NCBI GenBank assembly: GCA_027449865.1
Contig: DAIDKV010000212.1
Span: 1 to 40,473 of the forward strand
Direction: 5' to 3'
Length of the DNA: 40,473 nt
Source of the DNA: Planctomycetales bacterium
GTDB taxonomy: Bacteria; Planctomycetota; Planctomycetia; Isosphaerales; Isosphaeraceae
Shown here: positions 8,319 through 17,462 of the stretch, piece after piece
Numbering within the stretch: the first letter of the stretch is position 1
Layout of the letters: each line of letters starts with the position of its first letter
Program-made: the position numbers and the translations under genes
Notes under the pieces: model-generated
Told to the model about the DNA's origin: nothing
Database searches by the model: none
What the model saw: only the letters and a program-made list of their open reading frames with translations

Positions 8319-9931
8319 GGCTGGGGCCTCCCCTCGGCCGAGGGTCCGCGCTGAGGCTCGTCTTCATCCAGGTCGAGCGGCTTGATCGCGGTGAACCATT
8401 CGCGCCACTGGGCGGCGGCCTCTTTCCGCTGTTCGATGGTCGAGGGTGAGGGTGGACCCAGGCCCTCGATCTTCCGGCTGATCATCTGCAAGCCGAGCCG
8501 GGCCGAGTTCACCACGTCGTCGTCCGGATCCTCGATCGCCTGGATCAGCGCGGGAACGACGTCCATGTCGCCGGTATGGGCGAGGGCCCAGGCGGCCACC
8601 CGGCGGACGCCGGGGTCGCGGTCGCCAAGCATCTTCCGAAATCTCGGCTTGTACGGTCGAAGGCTCGATGGTCCCTCGCGATAATACCGATCGACCAGTC
8701 CGGCCGCGGCGGCGTCGGCCTGGTCGGCCCGGGGATCCTCGAGCACCGAGAGCATTCCCTCGATCGCCCCGTTCATCGGCCGGCTAACGACCCGGCCTCC
8801 AGCGATGGTCATCGAGGTCAGGTCTTTCGGCAGCCCTCGACCGCCGAGCAATGTCCCCGCCCCCAGGCGCTGGATCTGGATGCGGCGGATGGTCTTCGCC
8901 GTGGATTTCGTGATGAAGAGAACGGCCCAGGCCGTGTTCGGCTCGACTCCGTGCGCGGCATTCCAGGAGCCGTCGGCCTGCTGGCTCGATCGGATGAAGT
9001 TACCTCCGCGCTGATACCAGTCGAGGCGGCCGAGTGTCTGCCTGTCGGCCAGCGCACCGATTCGCTCGATCCCGTAAAGCATGTAGTACGGCGAGGCTCC
9101 CGAGAGCGGCGGGTTGGTCGTGAAATGGGCCGAGAGCCAGGAGATTCCTCGACGGGTCGCCTGCTCGAATTCGGCCTCCTTGATACTCGGCTTGAAGTCG
9201 CTGCCGACCTCGGCGGAGAGCCGGACCAGGAGCGGGCTAACCTCCCGATGCGACTGGCGATACGGTTCGAGCTGCCGACGGCAGATCAGCAGGCTACCGA
9301 GCGCCGCGGCGGTCATCGAGCAGGTCTCGCTCGCGTTGCCGCCGCCCTCGTCGGGGTGGTAACACCAACCGCCGTCGCCCCTCTGGGTAGAGATCAGCCA
9401 GGAGGCCAGGCGCTCCCAGTTCGAGGGATGGACAGGGACGCCGCAGTTCTCGGCCTCCCAGAGACCGAGAACTCCGTACTGGGTGATCGAGGTGTCGCCG
9501 CTGTTCCGGTTCGTGTAGTCCCACGTCCCGTTGGCGTTCTGGTTCGTGGTCAGATACGAGGCGATGAGCGCCAGGTAGCCGCGGTTGGCGACCGGGTCCT
9601 CGGTGGCCAGGGCCATCGCGCAGGCGCCCGCCTCATAGGTTCCGACCCCACTCTGTCGCTCGGGGACGAACTCGTTGCTGGTAAACCGCGATCGGATTTT
9701 CGCGAGGTAAGTGGCCAGCGCCGGGTCAGTCGCGGGGACCTCGGCCTTGAGCATTGCCAGCGCCATCAGGGCCGACTCGCCGAGTCCCTGACTTCCGGCC
9801 CGTGATCGCATGTACTGGATCGCCCGCTGAACGGCGGCGTCCTGCTCGGCCCGCGCGGGGACGCCAGGGCTCGTTGCGAGGAGACCGCAGAACAGGGCGA
9901 TCGCCGCTCGTTTCCCGCACTTCCCGATCAT
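8315..9931 (-). CDS. Prenyltransferase/squalene-oxidase-fold and HEAT-repeat protein
   Basis: I choose ATG 9931, which gives 538 residues starting with a signal peptide (MIGKCGKRAAIALFCGLLA, cut near VPARA). The frame is open further upstream but that part looks non-coding. Residues about 35-370 contain alpha/alpha-barrel repeats of the prenyltransferase/squalene oxidase type, with QW-like motifs such as NGTWDYTNRNSGDTSITQYG, RGDGGWCYHPDEGG and QADGSWNAAHG. The C-terminal part has HEAT-like repeats (DRDPGVRRVAAWALAHTGD, EDPDDDVVNSARLGLQMI). The acidic DXDD motif of a true cyclase is not evident, so this is more likely a binding or structural protein than an enzyme. It is the first gene of the operon with the membrane and FHA/PQQ proteins. 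Confidence 0.88.
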   Translation of the reverse strand: MIGKCGKRAAIALFCGLLATSPGVPARAEQDAAVQRAIQYMRSRAGSQGLGESALMALAMLKAEVPATDPALATYLAKIRSRFTSNEFVPERQSGVGTYEAGACAMALATEDPVANRGYLALIASYLTTNQNANGTWDYTNRNSGDTSITQYGVLGLWEAENCGVPVHPSNWERLASWLISTQRGDGGWCYHPDEGGGNASETCSMTAAALGSLLICRRQLEPYRQSHREVSPLLVRLSAEVGSDFKPSIKEAEFEQATRRGISWLSAHFTTNPPLSGASPYYMLYGIERIGALADRQTLGRLDWYQRGGNFIRSSQQADGSWNAAHGVEPNTAWAVLFITKSTAKTIRRIQIQRLGAGTLLGGRGLPKDLTSMTIAGGRVVSRPMNGAIEGMLSVLEDPRADQADAAAAGLVDRYYREGPSSLRPYKPRFRKMLGDRDPGVRRVAAWALAHTGDMDVVPALIQAIEDPDDDVVNSARLGLQMISRKIEGLGPPSPSTIEQRKEAAAQWREWFTAIKPLDLDEDEPQRGPSAEGRPQP

Positions 9932-10272
9932 CGTCGTGAAGCCCTGTAAGCCCGGTCGGGCGTCGGACGCGAGACGCGGCGCCCTCCCCTCATTCCCTCG
10001 TCCCCTTACGATTGTAGCCAGGCGGACCAGAATTGCGAACGGAATGCGACTGGATTGTGGCGGGTTCGCGTGATACAAACAAGGGTCGAGCGGCCCGCGG
10101 GTGGGCCGCGGACTACCAGACCGCACCGCACGGGACCGGATCTCACCTCTCCTCCGGCTTTCGATCGCGTGTCGGCCCGTTTGCGGCCGCGCGCCTGTGG
10201 ATTGGCCCGATCCGTCTCCACCGGCTTGGGCCCGGTCTTTCCGCTCACCCTGCCCGATGGGCCGGGGGCACG
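9932..10272. promoter_or_regulatory. 341-bp divergent intergenic region with a 7-bp hairpin
   Basis: This gap separates two divergent operons, so it should hold promoters in both directions. I see no convincing -35/-10 pair. A perfect hairpin lies at 10090-10109: GCGGCCC, a six-base loop, then GGGCCGC. It has no T-tract, so it is not a typical terminator and could be an operator or an mRNA leader structure of the ATP-grasp gene. No small gene is supported here. Confidence 0.35.
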
Positions 10273-11745
10273 ATGCTGGCTCCCCAGGTTTCCGAAGACA
10301 CCGCACTGTTTGGCCGATACCGTCTCGCGGCCTACGACGAGATGTTCGACCCGCGCGGGAGGCCCCGCGCGCACTATCGTGCGCTGCACGATCGGCTCCT
10401 CAGGCTCGGGCCCGAGGAACTCGACCGCCGGCACCGCCTCGCCGACCTCTCGATGCGACAGCAGGGCATCACCTTCACGGTCTACGGCCGCGATCAGGGG
10501 GTCGAGCGGATCATCCCCTTCGACCCGATCCCCCGCCTCGTCGACGCCGACGAATGGTTGACCATCGAGCGCGGACTCCAGCAGCGAGTCCGGGCGCTCA
10601 ACCTCTTCATCCGCGATGTCTACCACGACCGAAAAATCCTCAGGGACCGCGTCGTCCCTCCCGAACTGGTCTTCGGCGCCAGTGGCTACCGGCGCGAGTG
10701 TGTGGGGCTTCGGGTCCCGCGCGACGTCTACATGCACGTCTCGGGTATCGACCTGATCCGCGGTGAGGACGGCCGCTTCCTCGTCCTGGAGGATAACTGC
10801 CGAACCCCCTCGGGCGTCAGTTACGTCCTCAAGAACCGGCAGGTGATGAAGCAGGTCTTTCCGGCTCTCTTCGAGCAGCACAACGTCCGCCCGGTTGACG
10901 ACTACACCGACAACCTTCTGGCGATGCTTCGATGGATCGCCCCGCCCGGATGCGACGACCCGGCCATCGTCGTCCTCACGCCCGGTGTTCACAACTCGGC
11001 CTATTACGAGCACAGCTTCCTCGCCCGGCAGATGGGCGTCGAGCTGGTCGAGGGCCGCGACCTGGTTCTCGACCGCGGCCAGGTCTTCCGGCGCACGACT
11101 CGGGGCCTTCAGCGCGTCGACGTGATCTACCGGCGGATCGACGACGACTTCCTCGACCCCCTCACCTTCCGAACCGATAGCCTCCTGGGCGTCCCGGGAC
11201 TGATCGCCGCCTATCACGCCGGGAACGTCGGACTCGCCAACGCCCTGGGCACCGGCGTGGCCGACGACAAGGGAATCTATCCCTTCGCCCCGGATATCAT
11301 TCGGTATTACCTCGGCGAGGAGCCGATCCTGGGGAATGTCGAGACGTTCCGTCCGCTGGTCCCCTCGCACCGGCAGCACATCCTGGCGAACCTCGACCGC
11401 CTGGTGGTCAAGGCCGTCGACGCCTCGGGCGGATACGGGATGCTGATCGGTCCCGCCTCGACCCGCGAACAGCGCGAGGAATTCGCCCGCAAGATCGAGC
11501 AGAACCCGCGCGGGTACATCGCCCAGCCGACCATCCAGCTCAGCCGGCATCCCACTTTTATCGACGGATCGCTCGACGGCCGGCACGTGGACCTCCGCCC
11601 GTTCGTCCTCTATGGCGAGGAAATCCAGGTGCTCCCCGGCGGACTCACCCGCGTGGCTCTCCCCGAGGGAAGCCTCGTCGTGAACAGCTCGCAGGGGGGC
11701 GGGACGAAGGACACCTGGGTCCTCAGGGGCGCCGAGAATGCTTAG
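10273..11745 (+). CDS. Circularly permuted ATP-grasp protein (type 2)
   Basis: From ATG 10273 the product is 490 residues, normal for the CP-ATP-grasp type 2 family (formerly DUF404/DUF407). Signature stretches are present: [14 protein letters not shown] near residue 175, [28 protein letters not shown] and [11 protein letters not shown]. These proteins are predicted to form amide bonds using ATP. Upstream codons in frame exist but look like non-coding sequence, and family members begin close to this methionine ([15 protein letters not shown]). The gene overlaps the next one by eight bases, and the pair is followed by a transglutaminase-like gene. This trio is a widespread bacterial cluster predicted by comparative genomics to make or modify a peptide; no substrate is known. 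Confidence 0.93.
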   Translation: MLAPQVSEDTALFGRYRLAAYDEMFDPRGRPRAHYRALHDRLLRLGPEELDRRHRLADLSMRQQGITFTVYGRDQGVERIIPFDPIPRLVDADEWLTIERGLQQRVRALNLFIRDVYHDRKILRDRVVPPELVFGASGYRRECVGLRVPRDVYMHVSGIDLIRGEDGRFLVLEDNCRTPSGVSYVLKNRQVMKQVFPALFEQHNVRPVDDYTDNLLAMLRWIAPPGCDDPAIVVLTPGVHNSAYYEHSFLARQMGVELVEGRDLVLDRGQVFRRTTRGLQRVDVIYRRIDDDFLDPLTFRTDSLLGVPGLIAAYHAGNVGLANALGTGVADDKGIYPFAPDIIRYYLGEEPILGNVETFRPLVPSHRQHILANLDRLVVKAVDASGGYGMLIGPASTREQREEFARKIEQNPRGYIAQPTIQLSRHPTFIDGSLDGRHVDLRPFVLYGEEIQVLPGGLTRVALPEGSLVVNSSQGGGTKDTWVLRGAENA

Positions 11746-12700
11746 CCGCGTCGCCGAAAGCCTCTTCTGGACCAGCCGCTACATCGAGCGTGCCGAAAAT
11801 GTCGCCCGACTGCTCGACATCGGCCTCAACCTGGAACTCGACGCCGGCGTCCAGGCCGGACCGGGCGATTCCTCGCCGGTCGAGCTGGCGCTGAGCATTC
11901 TCGCCTCTCGCGAATCCTTCCAGGCCGGAAACCCCGGCGCCGATCGGACGGCGGTCCTCGAATACCTGACGTTCGACCGTCGGAGCCCTCAATCGATCCT
12001 CGGCATGGTTTCCCGGGCAAGGGAAAACGCCCGGAGCACGCAGGAGGTCATCGGCGTCGACGTCTGGCGGCAGATCAACCGCCTGTACCTGTACCTGGGC
12101 GGTCAGCGTGCCCGACGACGGTTCGTCGCCAGCCCCTCGGGCTTCTACACGGCGATCAAGGAGTCGTGCATCCTGTTCGAGGGCCTCATCCAGAACACGC
12201 TCCCAAGAGACGAGGTTTACCACTTCCTCCAGCTCGGTCGCTACCTGGAGCGAGTGGACATCATGGGGCGGATCCTCCACGCGAGGTGCCAGTCGCGAAT
12301 CGAGCCCCCCGACCCAACCTCCGGCGAGACCGGACTGGACCTCGTCCGATGGACGGGCCTCCTCCGCAGTTGCTCGGCCTACGGGACGTACCTGCGCTCC
12401 GAACGCGACCGAATCGAACCGGTTGGAGTCATCCGCTTCCTGGTCCTCGATCCCGACTTCCCCCGCGCGATCCGGTTCTGCGTCGCCCGATGTCGCGAAT
12501 CGCTCAAGGAAATCGTCGGCGGTGACGACGACGAGGTCGCCAGCTCGGCCGAACGCCTGCTCGGCCGGCTGGAGAGCGAACTCCGCTACATCGACGTCGC
12601 CGAGATCTTCGACCGCGGCCTCCTTCCGTTCCTCGACGGAATCCAGACCACCTGTCGACGCGTCGGCGAGGAGATCCAGCGCACCTTTTTCCTGGTCTGA
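11738..12700 (+). CDS. Alpha-E domain-containing protein (DUF403)
   Basis: A 320-residue, mostly helical protein that begins with the diagnostic [20 protein letters not shown], the hallmark of the alpha-E family, which occurs almost always next to the circularly permuted ATP-grasp gene. Other conserved stretches include [20 protein letters not shown] and the C-terminal IQRTFFLV. No catalytic residue is established for the family; it is presumed to act with the ATP-grasp partner. The start codon lies inside the end of the upstream gene (overlap 11738-11745), so translation is probably coupled. Length is typical. Confidence 0.94.
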   Translation: MLSRVAESLFWTSRYIERAENVARLLDIGLNLELDAGVQAGPGDSSPVELALSILASRESFQAGNPGADRTAVLEYLTFDRRSPQSILGMVSRARENARSTQEVIGVDVWRQINRLYLYLGGQRARRRFVASPSGFYTAIKESCILFEGLIQNTLPRDEVYHFLQLGRYLERVDIMGRILHARCQSRIEPPDPTSGETGLDLVRWTGLLRSCSAYGTYLRSERDRIEPVGVIRFLVLDPDFPRAIRFCVARCRESLKEIVGGDDDEVASSAERLLGRLESELRYIDVAEIFDRGLLPFLDGIQTTCRRVGEEIQRTFFLV

Positions 12701-12736
12701 GCCCTCGGTCCTTTCTCCGGGTCAAGGAGATTTCAT

Positions 12737-12801
12737 ATTTCAGATTTCAGAAAGCGAATCGTTGTCCAGCAAGCTTAAATCCGCAAGCTTGAATCTGAAA
12801 T
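12737..12801. repeat. Intergenic inverted repeat, 10-bp arms
   Basis: ATTTCAGATT at 12737-12746 is exactly complementary to AATCTGAAAT at 12792-12801, with a 45-base loop. Inside and beside the loop, AAGCTT-AAT-type words recur (12771-12779 and 12785-12793). The block is AT-rich in a GC-rich genome and sits between the alpha-E and transglutaminase genes. It lacks a T-tract, so it is not a standard terminator. It may be a copy of a dispersed intergenic repeat. Confidence 0.5.
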
Positions 12802-12845
12802 CTTGAATCCCAACTCCCTCCACCCCTCACCACCGAGCCGAACCC

Positions 12846-13859
12846 ATGCTCCTCCGCGTCCAGCACGAGACCCGGTTGTCCTATACGGAACCTGTTTCCG
12901 AGACGGTCTTCGAGGTCCGGATGTCGCCGCCTTCGGACGAGGACCAGACAAACCTCGGCTACCACCTGAGCACGTCGCCCCCGGCGCCGGTGACGGTCTA
13001 TCGCGATGGCTTCGGCAATCGGGTCGATCTTTTCAATATCCTGACGCCCTATCGCGAGTTACTGATTCGCTCGACGTCGATTGTCCGGACGCACCGGGCG
13101 GCCGAGGCTTCGCGGAAGCGGCTGGCCGAGACGCGGTTCCAGCCCGAGGGCGACGCCTTCCGGGGTGCCTCGACGATCGAGTATCTCCAGCCGAGTCCAC
13201 TGGTGAAGCATGGGGCGGAGGTGGATGCGTTCCTCGATGCGCTGCCGTCGTCGGAGGGGTCGGTCGCGGATGTGGCCTTCCGGCTGATGGAGGCGGTGCG
13301 TTCGCGTCTGGCTTATGAGAAGACGGTGACGACCGCGCGGACCCCGGTGGCCGAGGCGCTCCGGCTTGGGCGTGGAGTCTGCCAGGATTTCGCTCACCTT
13401 TTCCTGGCCGCGGCGAGGGGGATTGGGCTGCCGGCCCGGTATGTCAGTGGATACGTCCACCAGCCGGGCGAGCTGGCGACTCACGCCTGGTGCCAGGTCT
13501 GGGATGGCCGGGGGGGTTGGATCGACCTCGACCCGACCCACGGCACCTTCCCCGCCGACGATTACGTGAAGATCGGGATTGGCCGGGACTATTCCGACGT
13601 CCCGCCGAACCGGGGTGTCTGGAAGGGCCGAGGTCAGGAGTCGATCGCGGTCAGCGTGAAGGTCGAGGCGATCGAGCGCGTTCCGCCGGACTGGGGCGAG
13701 TGGTCGACGACTCAGTCTCCCTGGTCGTCGGGCGCCTGGCTTCAATCGCAACGACAGGGACGCAAGGGGAAGGCGGGCCAGCCCTCGGCTTACCGTCAGC
13801 AACAGGGCCAGCAGCAGCAAGAGCCATCGCGGGTCATCCCTTTTCGGCCGGAGGCTTGA
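12846..13859 (+). CDS. Transglutaminase-like cysteine protease family protein
   Basis: A 337-residue protein with an N-terminal beta domain usual for bacterial transglutaminase-like proteins (VQHETRLSYTEPVSETV) and a papain-fold core. The catalytic triad appears complete: C179 in GRGVCQDFAH, H213 in ATHAWCQVW and D229 in WIDLDPTHG. It forms the third gene of the ATP-grasp/alpha-E cluster and might hydrolyse or transfer amide bonds of the product made by the ATP-grasp enzyme. The tail (about 290-337) is Gln-rich and low-complexity. A 145-bp gap with an inverted repeat separates it from the alpha-E gene. Its 3' end overlaps the convergent DUF1080 gene by 26 bases. Confidence 0.93.
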   Translation: MLLRVQHETRLSYTEPVSETVFEVRMSPPSDEDQTNLGYHLSTSPPAPVTVYRDGFGNRVDLFNILTPYRELLIRSTSIVRTHRAAEASRKRLAETRFQPEGDAFRGASTIEYLQPSPLVKHGAEVDAFLDALPSSEGSVADVAFRLMEAVRSRLAYEKTVTTARTPVAEALRLGRGVCQDFAHLFLAAARGIGLPARYVSGYVHQPGELATHAWCQVWDGRGGWIDLDPTHGTFPADDYVKIGIGRDYSDVPPNRGVWKGRGQESIAVSVKVEAIERVPPDWGEWSTTQSPWSSGAWLQSQRQGRKGKAGQPSAYRQQQGQQQQEPSRVIPFRPEA

Positions 13860-14577
13860 TGGGCCGGACCCGGACGTTCCGGAAGGCGACCGGCCCGTGA
13901 TCGCCCTGGAGAAACAGGGGGCCCTCGGCGACTTCCCTGTCGTGCCAGGCGTGACCGGTTGGAGTTTTCAGCGGGACGTTTTCGTGGATGACCTGCCCGT
14001 TGAGCACCGCGCGCACGAGCCGGGCGTCCTCGGTTTTCTTTCCGGACGAGTCGAATCGGGGGGCCTGAAAAACGGCGTCGAGGGTCTGCCACTCGCCGGG
14101 TGGCCGGGCGGCGTTCACGAGTGGGGCGATCCCGTCGTCGAGGTATCGATAGCGAGGAAGAAGTTCGGCCCTCGGGTAGATCCCGCCGCAGTGCTTCCCG
14201 GTCGGCCTGGCGACGCCGTGGCTATCGAGAATCTGGATTTCATAAAGCCCCTGAAACTTCACGCCCGAGTTCGACCCCTTCGGCACCAGGAATTCGAGGT
14301 GAAGCTCGATGTCGCCGAATCGCTCGCGGGTGACGAGATTCCTGGCCCGGCCGACCCGTCCGGTGATGACGACACCACGCCCCTCGACGGGAACCAGTTT
14401 CCTGGGATTGGACGGGTCGATCCTGGCGTCTCCAGCCTCCGACCATCCGGCGGCCGGCGAGCGCCAGGCTTCGAAGGGTTTTTCTCCCGTAAGCGCGATC
14501 CAGCCTTTTTCATCGGCGGCGAGGCTCGGAGCGCCCAGTTCAAGCGCGGCGGCGAGGGCCATCAGGAACCGCTTCAT
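13834..14577 (-). CDS. DUF1080 (3-keto-disaccharide hydrolase-like) secreted protein
   Basis: A 247-residue protein with a signal peptide (MKRFLMALAAALELGAPSLA) and one DUF1080 domain, a concanavalin-like beta sandwich. Recognisable stretches are NLVTRERFGDIELHLEFLVP, GSNSGVKFQGLYEIQILDS and HCGGIYPRAEL. Members are abundant in planctomycetes, and some are 3-keto-disaccharide hydrolases; which sugar this one handles cannot be told. I prefer the second in-frame ATG (14577), because GGAG lies nine bases upstream of it but only three before the ATG at 14583. The gene runs convergent to the transglutaminase gene and overlaps its last 26 bases. Confidence 0.92.
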   Translation of the reverse strand: MKRFLMALAAALELGAPSLAADEKGWIALTGEKPFEAWRSPAAGWSEAGDARIDPSNPRKLVPVEGRGVVITGRVGRARNLVTRERFGDIELHLEFLVPKGSNSGVKFQGLYEIQILDSHGVARPTGKHCGGIYPRAELLPRYRYLDDGIAPLVNAARPPGEWQTLDAVFQAPRFDSSGKKTEDARLVRAVLNGQVIHENVPLKTPTGHAWHDREVAEGPLFLQGDHGPVAFRNVRVRPIKPPAEKG

Positions 14578-14731
14578 CAGCATTTTCTCCCCGGTGCGGG
14601 TTCAGACGGGATGATCCGCTTCTGATGGTAAGGAGCGCCGGGTCTCTGGGCAACGAGGCAGAGGCGATTTGCCTGGCGGGCCGCCATCGCGTAAGCTGGA
14701 TTCTCTCTCGAACACCCACCGGAGCCGCACC

Positions 14732-15652
14732 ATGCCTGGCCCTCTCCTCGGCCTGATCCCCGCCACTCACACCCCGTTCGATGCCGACGGGCGCCTCAAC
14801 CTGGCCGCTGTCCCCCGGCAGGCCGAGCTTTTCCGCGAGTCGGGGATCTCGGCCGTTTTCGTGGCCGGAACGACCGGCGAATGGGCCTCGATGACGGTCG
14901 ACGAGCGGATGGCCCTCTGCGACCGATGGACCGAGGCGGCCGGCGATGCGCTCTCGGTCGCCGTTCACGTCGGCCACCATTGCCAGTCCGAGGCCATCGC
15001 GCTGGCGAAGCACGCGAAGGAATCGGGCGCCTCGGCCATCGCGGCGGTGGCGCCGAGCTATTACCGCGCCGCGACCGCCTCCGATCTCGTCGATTTCCTC
15101 GCCCCGATCGCCGAGGCCGCCGGTCCGCTCCCGTTCTACTATTACGAAATCCCGATGATGACCGGCTCGAAGCTCCTCACCTCGGAGGTGCTTCACGAGG
15201 CCCGGAAGGGAATCCCGACCCTTCGCGGGATGAAGTTCTCACACGGCGATCTGATCGACCTCCAGGAATGCGTCCAGTTCGACGGTGCCGCGCTCGACGT
15301 CCTCTTCGGGATGGACGACTACCTGACCGCCGGTCTCGCCATGGGCGTTCGAGGAGCGATCGGGGCGACCTACAACTTCGCCGCTCGCCACTTCCAGGAA
15401 TTGATCCGATCGTTCGAGGCCGGCGACATCCGGACAGCCCAGGATCGACAATACGCAGCGGTTCGTCTGGTGAAGATCCTCGGGCGTTACGGGTTCTTCT
15501 CAGCCTCGAAGGCCGTGATGGGAATGATCGGCGCCGACTGCGGACCGGTCCGTCCCCCACTTCGCCCCCTCGGACGTGACGAGATCGCCGCTCTCGCGAG
15601 CGAGTTGAAAGCCCTCGAAATCCTCGATCGACCGATTCGCTTTCAGGAATAA
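14732..15652 (+). CDS. DHDPS/N-acetylneuraminate lyase family aldolase
   Basis: From ATG 14732 (GGAG seven bases upstream) the protein is 306 residues, the standard length of this class I aldolase family. The Schiff-base lysine is K168 in RGMKFSHGDLIDL and the active-site tyrosine is Y138 in FYYYEIPMMTG; GTTGEW near residue 46 is the substrate carboxylate loop. The KFS-x-x-D-L and YY-x-IP-x-x-TG patterns are closer, as I recall them, to N-acetylneuraminate lyases than to dihydrodipicolinate synthases, so cleavage of a sialic-acid-like keto acid to pyruvate is my first guess. No sialic-acid transport or kinase gene is adjacent, so the substrate stays open. Confidence 0.88.
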   Translation: MPGPLLGLIPATHTPFDADGRLNLAAVPRQAELFRESGISAVFVAGTTGEWASMTVDERMALCDRWTEAAGDALSVAVHVGHHCQSEAIALAKHAKESGASAIAAVAPSYYRAATASDLVDFLAPIAEAAGPLPFYYYEIPMMTGSKLLTSEVLHEARKGIPTLRGMKFSHGDLIDLQECVQFDGAALDVLFGMDDYLTAGLAMGVRGAIGATYNFAARHFQELIRSFEAGDIRTAQDRQYAAVRLVKILGRYGFFSASKAVMGMIGADCGPVRPPLRPLGRDEIAALASELKALEILDRPIRFQE

Positions 15653-15727
15653 GGCGATTGGAGCTTGACTTTGGGGGCCGACGACCCCAAGATGATATCT
15701 CTTCCAGAGCGAATGAGAGATGCCCGC

Positions 15728-15814
15728 GCCGGAGTGGCGGAATTGGCAGACGCGCCAGCTTGAGGGGCTGGTGAGCTAACCATGCTCGTGCAGGTTCAAG
15801 TCCTGTCTCCGGCA
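15728..15814 (+). tRNA. tRNA-Leu (anticodon GAG)
   Basis: The 87-nt sequence folds as a class II tRNA. The acceptor arm GCCGGAG (15728-15734) pairs with CTCCGGC (15807-15813), with discriminator A at 15814. The anticodon stem CCAGC/GCTGG encloses loop TTGAGGG with anticodon GAG, which reads leucine CUC/CUU. A long variable arm (GAGC/GCTC) and a T arm with loop TTCAAGT follow. CCA is not encoded. A TTGACT hexamer at 15665-15670 is the only promoter-like element upstream and lacks a good -10. Confidence 0.97.
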
Positions 15815-15851
15815 TTCATCCCACAGAACTCCCCATCACGGGGGCCTCGCC

Positions 15852-17462
15852 ATGTTCGGACGATCGATGGACCGACGCGAGGCCATGCGCCTGGGCCTTT
15901 CCGGATGGACGGGCGGCGGGATCGCCGCCGCCCTGGCCTCCGGGGGGATCGGGGCCGCGCCGCCCGCCACGGACGAGCTGGCGATCAATGTTCTGCTCGA
16001 CGAGCCGATCGGCCGGATCGAGCCGGCCATCTACAGCCAGTTCGCCGAGCATATCGGCGGCGTGATTTACGATGGCATCTGGGTCGGCCGCGACTCGAAA
16101 ATCTCGAACGTCGGTGGGATTCGGCGCTCGATCATCGACCATCTGAAGCGGATCGGTCCTGTCGTCGTCCGGTGGCCGGGCGGCTGCTTCGCCGATCGTT
16201 ACCACTGGCGCGATGGGATCGGCCCCGTCGATCGCCGCCCCAGGCGGTTTGGTCGATGGCGAGAGGAAACCGAGACCAACCAGTTCGGCACGCACGAGTT
16301 CCTGGAATTCTGCCGGCTCTGCGAGGTCCAGCCGTACCTGGCCGCGAACGTCGGCACGGGCTCGCCCGAGGAATTCCAGCAGTGGGTCGAGTATTGCAAC
16401 GCCCCGGCCGGCTCGACCACCCTGGCCGACGAGCGAGCGGCCAACGGCCACCCCGAACCGTTCCAGGTCAAGTTCTGGGGGGTCGGTAATGAAAGCTGGG
16501 GATGCGGCGGCCATTTCATCCCCGAGGACTACTGTAGCGCCTATCGACGGTTCGTCGAGTGGGTCCCAAACTACCAGACGCCCCCGTTCCTGATCGCGGC
16601 CGGTCCCAACAGCAATGACCTCGACTGGACCCGTCGCTTCTTCACCCGATGGGCCGACGGCGCCCGCGCCAAGATCGACGGATGGGCCCCGCATTACTAC
16701 TGCGGGACCACGGGCCACGCCCTGAAATTCAGCGTCGATCAGTGGTACGAACAACTGCACCGGGCAAGCGTGATGGAGTCGCTCATCAAGGATCAATGGT
16801 CCGTGATGGGTGAGTTCGACCGCGGGCATCAGATCCGGCTGGTGATCGACGAGTGGGGAAGCTGGCACCCGCCAGGCACCGAGATCAACCCGCGCCACCT
16901 CTTCGAGCAGATGGGAACCCTCCGCGACGCGATGGTCGCGGCCATCTCCCTGGATACGTTCAACCGCCACGCCGAAAAGGTTCGGATGGCGAACATCGCG
17001 CAGCTCGTGAACAACCTGCACTCGCTCTTCCTGGCCGACGGCGACCGATTCGTCCGCACGCCGACGTTCCACGTCTACGAGATGTATCGAGCCCACCAGA
17101 ATGCGAAGGCGGTCCGGATCGACGTTCGGGCTCCCGACGTCCCGTTCCGGATCGGGAAACGATCCGAGCGAATCGCGCGGATCGCCGGATCGGCCTCGAG
17201 GACCGACGACGGACGGGCGATCGTGACCCTATCCCACCTCCACGCGACCGAACCCGCCGACGTCGTGATCCGCCTCCACGGCGCCCGCGCGCGAGAGATC
17301 CGGCACAACCTTCTCACTCATCCGGATCTGAACGCGCACAACACCTTCGAGCATCCCGACGCGGTCGTCCCCCGATCGAGCCGTCGGGAGGCGACCGGCG
17401 AGGAGATCCGGCTGACGCTCGCGCCTGCCTCGATCCACGCGGTCGAAATTTCACTCGGCTGA
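15852..17462 (+). CDS. GH51-type alpha-L-arabinofuranosidase, Tat-exported
   Basis: A 536-residue glycoside hydrolase. The N-terminus has a twin-arginine signal (MDRREAMRLGLSGWTGGG followed by a hydrophobic stretch to about residue 37). The catalytic domain shows the GH51/clan GH-A pattern: VVVRWPGGCFADRYHW, acid/base E214 in VGNESWG, and nucleophile E334 in VIDEWGSWHPPG. The C-terminal beta domain completes the usual layout. The expected reaction is release of arabinofuranose from plant polysaccharides in the periplasm. The gene starts 37 bases after the tRNA-Leu gene and appears monocistronic. The start could also be the ATG at 15867 (MDRRE). Confidence 0.92.
   Translation: MFGRSMDRREAMRLGLSGWTGGGIAAALASGGIGAAPPATDELAINVLLDEPIGRIEPAIYSQFAEHIGGVIYDGIWVGRDSKISNVGGIRRSIIDHLKRIGPVVVRWPGGCFADRYHWRDGIGPVDRRPRRFGRWREETETNQFGTHEFLEFCRLCEVQPYLAANVGTGSPEEFQQWVEYCNAPAGSTTLADERAANGHPEPFQVKFWGVGNESWGCGGHFIPEDYCSAYRRFVEWVPNYQTPPFLIAAGPNSNDLDWTRRFFTRWADGARAKIDGWAPHYYCGTTGHALKFSVDQWYEQLHRASVMESLIKDQWSVMGEFDRGHQIRLVIDEWGSWHPPGTEINPRHLFEQMGTLRDAMVAAISLDTFNRHAEKVRMANIAQLVNNLHSLFLADGDRFVRTPTFHVYEMYRAHQNAKAVRIDVRAPDVPFRIGKRSERIARIAGSASRTDDGRAIVTLSHLHATEPADVVIRLHGARAREIRHNLLTHPDLNAHNTFEHPDAVVPRSSRREATGEEIRLTLAPASIHAVEISLG

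Noticed and set aside
10006-11586. A 526-codon minus-strand frame under the ATP-grasp gene
   Set aside because: The plus-strand ATP-grasp protein is well conserved; the antisense translation is acidic low-complexity sequence typical of frame shadows.
15665-15696. Sigma-70 promoter for tRNA-Leu
   Set aside because: TTGACT is good, but the only -10-like words are 20 or more bases away, too far for a standard promoter.
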